Assembly: GCA_023807065.1 (NCBI GenBank)
Contig: JAJJLU010003813.1
Location: 1-29,851 of the forward strand
Direction: 5' to 3'
From: Isotricha intestinalis
Taxonomy: Eukaryota; Ciliophora; Litostomatea; Vestibuliferida; Isotrichidae
Length of the DNA stretch: 29,851 nt
The position numbers and the translations under genes were made by a program. Shown one piece after another: positions 9,239 to 18,000 of the stretch. The notes beneath the pieces were generated by a model, which saw nothing but the letters and a program-made list of their open reading frames with translations, was not told the origin of the DNA and did not search any database. Position 1 is the stretch's first letter. The number at the start of each line of letters is the position of its first letter.

Positions 9239-9741
9239 TTTTTGGAATAAAAAAAAAATATATTCTTAATAATAATTAATTATTTAAATTAACTTTAAGA
9301 ACATTAAATTATAAAGAAAAAAGAACTTATAATTTATACATTAAATTGTTATTTATTTGAAAATCTAATGTTTATTTATTTTATTTATATGAACGTGAAA
9401 TATTTTTTTGTTTTTTTTTTAAATGAAAAAACTAATGAAATGAAAAATTATATTTTAAATTTTTAATTGAATTATTTTTGTTTTTAATGAGAAAAAAAAT
9501 CAAAGAAGGAAAATAAAATTTTTCTCAATTTTTCATAATCATAAATGTATTAGTAAAGATAATAATCTTCTTTTTTTTTATTTGTTTATTATTCCCTTAT
9601 ATATAAATTCATTTTGTATATAAATAAATGATAAAGAAAGTAAAATATTTTTTTTTCATGTTTATTTTTGGTTAATTTTATTGATTATATAATGTTTATA
9701 TTAAATAAATTTTTTTTTAAATTTTTGACTAAAAATAAACA
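9239..9741. promoter_or_regulatory. Divergent intergenic region between helicase and Tubby genes
   Basis: A 503-bp spacer with the starts of the DEAD-box gene (minus) and the Tubby-like gene (plus) at its ends. It consists of A/T-rich sequence with many T-runs. No open frame with the composition of the neighbouring genes and no RNA gene was seen. Both promoters are presumed to lie here. Confidence 0.3.
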
Positions 9742-10689
9742 ATGGAAGAGATTAATACAATGAAATTAAAAGATAATGAAGAAGGTAATTTTGATTTAGA
9801 AATTGAAAAAATAAGTAATCAAGGAAATATAAAAAACAATAACGATTTTAATATAAAAAATAATTATATTACAAAATATTCAGAAAGTGAAAATGCTAAG
9901 TTAAATTCTAATTACTTAAATAATAATCCAAATATATCAAATCTAATTTATAAATATTATTTAAATAAAAAGAGTCTTTCATTATATAATTTCTCAGAAA
10001 ACGATAGAATAAGATTTCTTTTTGAAAGATTTGAAAAAAATCAAAATTTACATTGTAATATATTATTAAGATCAAATAATTATTATGTTTATTCTTCAAA
10101 TACTGAACATTTTCTTTTCAGTGCTCATAAAATAAATAATAAATTAAGAGTTAATTATATTATTGCTTCTGATCATGAAGGAAATAATAAAATTGGTCAA
10201 ATAAATTCTTCTTTATTTAGAAATGAATATATTATGTATGATAATGGTAAAAGTCCTAAAGAAAATTTAAATGGAAAAACAAATAATATAAATAATTTAA
10301 GAAGATATTTATTACAAGTTAAAATAAAAAATGAAAATAATTTTAAAAAAGGATTTATTTATTTACCAGAAGTAACTTATGAAAATAATAATTTATATAA
10401 TATAGATATAGATAAAAAGGATAAATTAAGTAAATTAGAAAAAGGAATTAAATTATATAAAACAGAAGAACCAGAATATGATTTAATAAAAAGAAAATAT
10501 TTGAATAAATTTTCTTCAAGAATTACAATATCTTCAAATAAAAATTTTAGATTAATTGAAGATTTAAATAAAAAGAATAAAGTAATTTTAGAATGTGGAA
10601 AAATAAAAGAAAATGCCTTTATTATGGATTTTTCATCTCCTCTTTCTCCAATAGAAGCTTTTGGAATTTCATTGTCTTATTTAACTTAA
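9742..10689 (+). CDS. Tubby-like protein, 315 aa
   Basis: The C-terminal ~210 residues are a Tubby domain, a 12-stranded barrel around a central helix that binds PI(4,5)P2 and, in animals, carries membrane proteins into cilia with IFT-A. Matches to the family: LHCNILLRSNNYYVYSS, YIIASDHEGNNKIGQINSS, then FRNEYIMYDNG (family F-x-x-YDNG), SSRITISSNKNFRL (family RVT-x-ASVKNFQL) and the terminal signature NAFIMDFSSPLSPIEAFGIS (family F-x-MDY-x-PLS-x-x-QAF-x-I-x-LS). The PIP2-contacting basic stretch, Lys/Arg-rich in mouse tubby, is reduced here to AHKINNKLR. The ~100-residue N-terminus is Asn-rich and unstructured. The protein ends about six residues earlier than typical Tubby proteins. Together with a ciliate-like setting, a ciliary trafficking role is plausible but inferred. 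Confidence 0.88.
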   Translation: MEEINTMKLKDNEEGNFDLEIEKISNQGNIKNNNDFNIKNNYITKYSESENAKLNSNYLNNNPNISNLIYKYYLNKKSLSLYNFSENDRIRFLFERFEKNQNLHCNILLRSNNYYVYSSNTEHFLFSAHKINNKLRVNYIIASDHEGNNKIGQINSSLFRNEYIMYDNGKSPKENLNGKTNNINNLRRYLLQVKIKNENNFKKGFIYLPEVTYENNNLYNIDIDKKDKLSKLEKGIKLYKTEEPEYDLIKRKYLNKFSSRITISSNKNFRLIEDLNKKNKVILECGKIKENAFIMDFSSPLSPIEAFGISLSYLT

Positions 10690-10839
10690 AAAAAAAAGAA
10701 TATGAATTTAAGAATCCAATATTTTGGAAATTATAATGTAAATTATAAATGAAAACAAATTATATATAAAAAAATTTGGAAAAAAAATCTTTATTATTTA
10801 TTTAGATTATAAAAGAAATAAAATATCTTTTTAAAAAAA

Positions 10840-11544
10840 TTATTTTTTCTCATTTTTCCAAAGCGATATATTATCTTTAACCATTTGGCAAATTAAGATA
10901 ATATCTTTTTGATAATTATCAACAATTTCTTCAGTATTTTTCAAAGCTCCATGAAGGCAATTTCTAGAAACTTGAATAGCTTGTTCTCTATCTCTCATAG
11001 TATCATGTAAAAAAACAGAATAATTTAAATAAAAAGTTAAATATATTAAATCAGTAGCTAAGAATTTTCCTTCTTGAGAAATTTTTAAAGCTAACTCATA
11101 TTCTTCTTTAGCTTTGTTTTTCATTTCTTCTTCTTCTGTTATTTCATGAATGTATCTATAATGATCTGCTATTGTTTTATGAAAATATAAATTTATTTTT
11201 TTATTTACTATTTTATTATTAGACATTATATTTTTACATATTTCTATAACACTTTCACATAATTCTATTATTTCTTTTGATAAATTTTGACGTAACATTT
11301 CTAATAAATCTGAATTTTCTTTATTATCTACTAAACTATCTTTAGTTATTAATGCTATTAATTTTCTATATTGTCCTCTCTTTTGTCCTATATAACTTTT
11401 AAAACATTTTGTAAAATGATCTAAGTCATCAACTTGGATTTCAAATTTTATTTTTGATAGTTTTTCTAAACATTTTAAATTTTCGGAATAATTTTCTATT
11501 AAATCATTTACTTTACATAAGTTTATTAATTCTTCTTTATCCAT
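10840..11544 (-). CDS. Divergent 14-3-3 protein, 234 aa
   Basis: The whole protein aligns with 14-3-3, starting MDKEELINLCKVNDLIENY (family M-x-R-EEL-x-x-x-AK-LAEQAERY). The phosphopeptide pocket is kept: K49, R56 and R60 in FKSYIGQKRGQYR, R130-Y131 in DHYRY, and N174 in LNYSV, corresponding to K49, R56, R60, R127, Y128 and N173 of the zeta isoform. The C-terminal helix (LICQMVKDNISLWKNEKK) matches the family's L-x-RDNL-x-LW ending. Elsewhere it is strongly diverged, including the helix before DHYRY and the loop TEEEEMKNKAKEEY. It should dimerise and bind phosphoserine/threonine motifs, but its client range may be altered. The long 681-bp spacer upstream probably holds its promoter. Confidence 0.9.
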   Translation of the reverse strand: MDKEELINLCKVNDLIENYSENLKCLEKLSKIKFEIQVDDLDHFTKCFKSYIGQKRGQYRKLIALITKDSLVDNKENSDLLEMLRQNLSKEIIELCESVIEICKNIMSNNKIVNKKINLYFHKTIADHYRYIHEITEEEEMKNKAKEEYELALKISQEGKFLATDLIYLTFYLNYSVFLHDTMRDREQAIQVSRNCLHGALKNTEEIVDNYQKDIILICQMVKDNISLWKNEKK

Positions 11545-12225
11545 TTTTTTATTTAAATTTAATTTATTTTTTTAAGATTTATTGTTGGTTTTTTTGAGTT
11601 TGGATTTAAATTAAATTACAATTTTTTTAATTTAATATTTGGTCAATGTATTATTTTTATAAAAAAATTTATATAATAGTATTATAATAATTTTTTATAT
11701 GTTTAATATTTATATATTCAAATTATTTATTAAATAAGTCTTTTTTATTAATTCTTGAGAAAAATTTTTATTCTAAGTATTTATTTCATTTTATTTGAAG
11801 ATGAATAAAAAATATGAATATTTTTTTTTAATTTTAACATAAAACAAATTATAGTAATATAAAACTATATATTTAATTTTATTTGAAATTTTTCTTTTCC
11901 TATTTTTATTTATATAAAATTATTCTATCATTTAAAAGGTGATAAATAGACATTAAATCTATATTATGATAAAAAATATTTTTTTGAGTTATACAAATTT
12001 ACTAATATCTAATCTATATTAAATAATTCTATTTCATTTTTTGATAATGTATCAAATAATTTTTTTTATTTTGTATTTAATGGGAATTTATATCATTTTT
12101 GATTAATAATTTCATAGAAAGAAATTTTACACATTTTTTTTTTTTTTAATTTTTTAAAGTAAATAATAAAATAATTATAAATAAATTTATAAAGAATAAA
12201 TAATAATTTTTTTTGTTTTTATGTT
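11545..12225. other. Gene-free spacer, 681 bp
   Basis: This is the longest gap in the window, between the start of the 14-3-3 gene and the end of the intron-bearing gene, both on the minus strand. It is A/T-rich low-complexity sequence. No open frame with neighbour-like composition, tRNA-like structure or strong repeat was seen. It should contain the 14-3-3 promoter and the terminator of the upstream gene. Confidence 0.35.
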
Positions 12226-13477
12226 TTATTCTTCTACAATTTTTGATAAACTTATTCTTTCGCTTTTTAATTCTGTTCTTTTCATTAAATCTTCTTTATA
12301 AATTATTCCTTTATTTCTAAAGTAAGTTTCCATTTCAGGAATTCTTTGTTCGTATTTTTTTATTTTTTCTAATTTAGTTTTTACTCTTCTTTTAAAATTT
12401 TTAATTTTTTGTTTTATTCTTTTAATTTTACTTTCAACTAAAGAATCATCATCATTTCTACTTCTTGTTAAACTAATTTCTTCATCTTCTTTTTTTTTAA
12501 ATTTCCTTTTATTATATTCTATTTGTTTTAAATCAATTGGAGGAATAATTATTTTTTTTTTATTATTTTTAATTTGATTATTATCTATTATTTTATCAAT
12601 AAAAATCACATCATCTTCAGAATCAGAATTTAAATCATCGAAAAAACTTTCAGTTGTGTCTAATCTATTTAAATTATTATTAATAATAATATTATTTTTA
12701 TAATTATTGAAATTACTATTATTATTATTATTAATAATAATTGAATCAATATTATCATTTGAATTAATTGTTTTTAATTGATTATCTTTTAAAGATAAGT
12801 TATTTGTAATTAGCATTTTATAATTTGTTAAAGTTTCTAATAATTTTTTTGATTCATTGGAATATTTATTATAACCTTTTGATTTACTTAATAATATATC
12901 TTGATAATAATCTAAATCATCTAATAATTCTTCATCTATTTCATTGTTATTAATTATATATTTTTCTCTTTTTTGTTCTCTAAAAAGAGGATATTTTATT
13001 ATTTGTTTTAAATCTGAATTTAATCTTGTTATAATAGAATTTTTTTCTTCTATTGCATTTTCAATTAAAAAGTTATTTTCTTTTAACTTTTCATATTCTT
13101 GATTTAAATGATTTTCATCACTTATTTTATCTAATAATAATAATTTCTATATTAAATAATTTAATTAATTTATATTTTACTTTTTCTTTTAATTTTTGAA
13201 TTTCTTTTATAAGCTTTAAATTATTTTCTTGAATTAATTGGTTTTCTTTTTTTAATTCTAGATATAATGATTTTGCCATTTGAGAAGCAGTTTCTTGACT
13301 TTGAGAATATTTGAATAAAATATTTTTATTTCTTGATATTTGTTTTTTATTATGACTTATTAAATTTAATAAAACTTTATTATTTTGAATTCCATTATTT
13401 GCTTGTCCTGCAAAATTTGAAATCATTCTTTTTGATGTTGAAATATTGTTATTTTGATTACTTTTATTTTTTTGCAT
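12226..13477 (-). CDS. Two-exon coiled-coil/charged protein, 405 aa
   Basis: Exon 1 is 13477-13181 (99 codons) and exon 2 is 13146-12226 (306 codons plus TAA), joined in phase 0 across a 34-nt intron. Without splicing, the first frame hits a stop about 17 codons past the junction. With splicing, a coiled coil continues smoothly: LELKKENQLIQENNLKLI and IQKLKEK join KLLLLDKISDENHL and EYEKLKENNFLIENAIEEK. The middle has Asn runs and an acidic patch (DDLNSDSEDDVIF). The C-terminal ~90 residues are basic and helical (RRVKTKLEKIKKYEQRIPEM), possibly binding nucleic acid or a partner. I do not recognise the family. The same-strand neighbour at 13635 starts upstream and is similarly charged, but I see no homology between the two. 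Confidence 0.75.
13147..13180 (-). other. 34-nt spliceosomal intron
   Basis: On the minus strand this segment begins GTAAAATATA and ends TTTAATATAG. It is flanked by exons that read in the same phase and continue a coiled coil. Its GTA...TAG ends and very small size resemble introns of ciliates. It contains an in-frame TAA, so retention would truncate the protein. Confidence 0.8.
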
Positions 13478-13634
13478 ATTTTTCTTTATTTTTAAGCTAA
13501 TTTAATAATTTCTTAAATAAATAGATTTTTAAATAAAAGAATAATTTTATGGTTTTTTAATTAAAAAGTAATTATAATTATTACCTTTTTTTTTTGATAA
13601 ATTTAAAATATTAATAACTTTAAATTAATTTATA

Positions 13635-14882
13635 TTATTTTTTTAAGAAAAATTGATTCACAATTTTTGAAGCTTCGTTTAATTCTGTACAAGGGAAATT
13701 TTCTTTTCCAAAAGAATTTTTTAATCCGTAATAATTTCTAAAACTACTATTTTTTCCTTTAGAATATGATTTTAATTTAATTTCAACATTATTTTTTATA
13801 TCAGATTCATTTCCAATTGTTTCATAATTTATTTTACTAATATATTTAGGAGAATATTTTTCACTTAAATTATTATTAAAAAGATTATTTTTATTATTGT
13901 TTTTATCAAATAAATTTTCATGAGAATAATTATAATTTTGATAATTTAAATTATTATCATTTCTATTTATTGTTTTATTATTTATTGTTTTATTATTAAT
14001 TGTTTTACCATTTAATTTTTTATTATTATTTATTTCTTTATTATTATCATCATCAATAAAATTATATTTAACTTCATTAAAACTTTTTCTAAATTTCATT
14101 GGTTCATTATCAAAATCAATAAGTAACTTTTTTATTTGATTTTTTTTTGATTCTTCATACATTTTTTTAGAAGCTTCTTCAATATGTTTTATAGAAGCTT
14201 TTTTAATTTTACACATTTTAATTTCATCTTCTTCTTTTTTTTTTTGTTTCTCATATTCTTCAATTCTATTTTTTTCTAATTTCTTTTTTGATTTATCTTC
14301 ATAGGATTTAAATCTTTTTTGATAAATATTATTCCATTCATTATAATTATATTTTTTTTTTTTTGGCGAAATATTATTTTCTTTAAATTTATTATGTTTT
14401 TTTTCATTTCTTCTATTAGCATCTTCAATTAATCTATTAAAAGTTTTTATTCTTTGTTCTTCATTAATTTTTATTTTATTTTCTTCAATCATTTTATCTA
14501 TTCTTTCATTTTGAGTTTGTCTTTTATAAATATCAAATCTCATTCTATCTAAAAATTTTTCTTCTTTATCTATTTTTAAAGAAGTATAATCTTTAATAAG
14601 TGAATATTTTAATTTTTGAATATCATAATTATCGAATTGAGGTTTTAGAATTTTTATTCTTTTTTTTTTTGGCGGAGAATGAGAATTATTTAGTTTTCTT
14701 TTTGAATTATTTATATTTGTTTTAGAAAGTTCATATTTTGGAATTTCTGATAAATCTATATTATTATCTTTATTTTTTAAATTGTTTTTTTTTAGTCTTT
14801 TTTCAAAGTTTTCACTTTCATTTTCTTTATTAAAATAAAAAAGATGAATTGTTTCCTCTTCATCATTTTTTTTATTTATCAT
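13635..14882 (-). CDS. Basic charged protein with NLS-like motif, 415 aa
   Basis: A complete frame with a TAA stop. It has a nuclear-localisation-like cluster SPPKKKRIKILKP near residue 70. A helical, highly charged centre (about 90-265) follows, including EERIKTFNRLIEDANRRNE-like and NEWNNIYQKRFKSYEDK segments, then an Asn-rich tail with a TINNK repeat. From general familiarity, the pattern R-I-K-x-FNRLI-DANRR followed by a W-x-x-x-Y-x-x-RF segment resembles conserved proteins of unknown function in ciliates and related protists; I cannot name the family. No enzymatic motif or membrane segment is present. Confidence 0.75.
   Translation of the reverse strand: MINKKNDEEETIHLFYFNKENESENFEKRLKKNNLKNKDNNIDLSEIPKYELSKTNINNSKRKLNNSHSPPKKKRIKILKPQFDNYDIQKLKYSLIKDYTSLKIDKEEKFLDRMRFDIYKRQTQNERIDKMIEENKIKINEEQRIKTFNRLIEDANRRNEKKHNKFKENNISPKKKKYNYNEWNNIYQKRFKSYEDKSKKKLEKNRIEEYEKQKKKEEDEIKMCKIKKASIKHIEEASKKMYEESKKNQIKKLLIDFDNEPMKFRKSFNEVKYNFIDDDNNKEINNNKKLNGKTINNKTINNKTINRNDNNLNYQNYNYSHENLFDKNNNKNNLFNNNLSEKYSPKYISKINYETIGNESDIKNNVEIKLKSYSKGKNSSFRNYYGLKNSFGKENFPCTELNEASKIVNQFFLKK
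13971..14015 (-). repeat. Three 15-bp units coding a T-I-N-N-K-like repeat
   Basis: Three adjacent 15-bp units starting TGTTTTA on the plus strand encode a repeat of five residues around KTINN in the Asn-rich tail of the 415-aa protein. The first two are nearly identical and the third has drifted. It is an in-frame coding microsatellite, likely made by replication slippage. Confidence 0.7.
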
Positions 14883-15093
14883 TATTATTTTTTATTTGGT
14901 TTTAATTGAAATAAAATTGGTTTATAATAATTTTTTAATTAAATAAAAATAGACAATTTAAACTAAGAGTTATATGAATAATTTTAACTTTTAAATAATA
15001 TTTAAATTAAACACAAATTATTTTTTATTCACTTAAATATTCTTTATAATATTTTTAAATTGCTTTTCTAAATAAATAAATCAAATTGAAAAA
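14883..15093. promoter_or_regulatory. Divergent intergenic region
   Basis: This 211-bp spacer lies between the starts of the 415-aa protein (minus) and the giant PAS membrane protein (plus). It is low-complexity A/T sequence with no recognisable motif and presumably holds both promoters. Confidence 0.3.
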
Positions 15094-18000
15094 ATGTCAG
15101 ATGAAATAACATTATTTTCAAATAATTCATTTAGCTTTAAAGAAAGATTTAATTATTTATTTAATTTATTAATAAAAAACCAATCATCTTCAAGAATAGA
15201 GAGTCTAATATTTTTTTTATGGTTTTATATTCAAATAATATCAGGATTTTTTTCAAATAAAATCGGAGTATTTAATCCAGAAGAATCAAAATCTGATAAA
15301 ATTTTAAATTATATAGAAAATATTTTTAGATTTCGAGGATTTTTTGCTTCTAATAAAAACTATTTTGAAATTTCAATAATAATAATCACTTTCTATTTAT
15401 TTTTTCACACTTTATATCTTTTAATATTAATATATAAAACAAATAGAAATTCAATATATAATAAATTGATGAGCACAGAAAATTTTCTAATAAAAATTTC
15501 ATATTATATTTTATTTAATATATTCTTAGATATTTATACTACTTTTTTATGTTTTGGAAAAGAATATAATGAATTCATAAATGATTATAAATGCGAAATA
15601 AAAGAACATAATTTAATATTCATTATTGCAACAATAGCTATAATATATAATATTACCTTTACTTTTTTTATTCAAAATTATTATAGAGATATCTTCTTTT
15701 TATCAGGAAATTATTATTCTCAATTATTAACTTATTATCAACAATATTTAATAATGAATAATATTATTTTTTCTTTGACTCATAGTTTAATATCACATTT
15801 AACAAATATATTCTTTCTTTTTATCACTTTTGTATGTAGTGTTTTTTTATATATTTATTATTATAAACATATTGTTTATTATGATAATATTACAAATTAT
15901 ATTTGTGGCGCATTTCATTTAATTTATATTTGGACTTCTATATATTGTATAATTTTTTATTATGTTAATATTTCTGAAAAAGGACTTTTTTATATTTTTA
16001 CTCTTTTTTTAATAATGTTAATTAATGATAAAATAAAAAAAAAACTACAACAAAAGCTTTTTTACTTAACACCTTTCCACAAAATAAAAAATAATTATTT
16101 TTTATTATATTATGTTAAAACATTAATAACAAAAATATATTCTGATTTATCAAATGTTAAAGATAAAACACTCTTAATAGGAATTATTCAATTACATATT
16201 ATAGAATGTCCAATTCCAAATTGTATAACAAAAACAAAGGAAAAATTATACATTCCAAATTTAAATGAATGGTCAGATAGAACTTTACCTTTTTTAAAGG
16301 ATAAAGTCTTTTTAAATAGTTTCATAGTAAATTTAATGGAATTCTTAATAAAATATAGTTCATTTAAAATTGAAATATTATTAAATTTTTCATATTTTCA
16401 TTTAATTGTTACTGGAAATATTTGTCAAAGTATTTATTTATTTGAAAGAGCTAAAAATTTAAAAATGATAACAATGGAAAAATATGCTTTTGAAAGATTA
16501 AAATTTGCAATTAGTGAAAAATTAGTTGAAAAGTTAAAAGGAAAAAAAGAGTATGTAGATAATTTAGAAGAATTAAATATTTCATATTTTTTTAAGTATG
16601 AACATTTAAAGCAACAATTCTTTGAAGAAATATTTAAAGATATAGAATTAACTATTAATTTCTGGAAAATTTATTCTAAAAGTGAAAATGAAGAACCAAT
16701 TGATTTTAATTATGTCTTTGGAATAACAGAAAAAATAAAAATATGTAAAAACAAAGTAGAAAAATTATGGCAAAAATTATATTCAATTTATTCAGGAATA
16801 AATGAAGTGTTTTATTTTTATTTAGATTATGTAGAACAAGTAAATGATGATTCTTTTTTAAAAAGAGAATTAGATGAAATTTCAAGAAAATTTGAAAATA
16901 TTTCTGGTAATTTTCAAAATAATTTATACAATTTAATGTTTAGAAAAGAAAGTGGAATAATTATAATAAATGGAGATAAAGGAAAAGAAGGTTTAATTGA
17001 AACAATTAATCATGAATTTGAAAATAATTTTAAATATTCTATCAATGAATTAAGAGGAATGAATATTTCAATGTTAATGCCAAAAGTTTTTGCAAAAGAA
17101 CATAATGATTATATGAAAAAGTATATTAAAATAGGAGAAAAAAAACTTATTGATAAAAAAGGAAATATATCTTTTATTAAAGATAAAAATAATTCTTTAA
17201 TTTTAGTTAAATTAATGATAAAATTATTTCCTATTTTAAATAAAAATTTATATTTTATTGGAATTTTAATTCCTGAAAAAACTTCTGATTTAATATTAAT
17301 CGATCATAATTTTATTATTCAAGGAATGAGTAAAAGATTAAGAGAAAAAATCCAAATAAATAATCAGAAATTCTTTGATGAACATGAAATTCCTTTTTAT
17401 ATGTTATGTAAAAATTTTATTCAGTTTTATAAAGTATTTATGATGGGAAATAGAAAAAAATTAGAAGTTTCAACTTCATTTAATATTAATAAAAGTGATT
17501 TTAGAGATTCAATTATTTCAATTTCTCCAGAAACTAAAAAAAATGATAAAAAAGTAATAAAAAAAAAAAAAAGTATTATTAATAATGTTAATGTTAATAA
17601 TAATAATAATAATCGTGCTAATAATAATAATATAGAAATAAATGAAAATATTGAATTAGAATATGAAATAATTGTTCCAAAATTTATTATTCAATTTAAT
17701 AAAAGAAAAAAACAATTCACATCAATTGTTACAAATCATCAAAAAAGTTTAGAGCATTCATTAATGACAGAAATAAGTTCAAATTTATCCTTTGATGAAG
17801 AGGAATTTTTATTAAAAACAAAAGCACAAACAGAAAAAAAAGGATATACTTTAAAAAGTGAAAGTTCTTTAGAAAATAATTCAAATGAATTTGATTCAAG
17901 ATCATTTGAAGATGAAGAAGAAGAAGAAGAAGAAGATAGTTTAGAAGAAAATGAAAATGCTATTAATTCTAAAAATATTAAAGAAACTAATAATACAATG

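Noticed and set aside
11930..11960. Imperfect inverted repeat TATCATTT/GGTGATA in the long spacer
   Set aside because: Short, imperfect, and expected by chance at this base composition.
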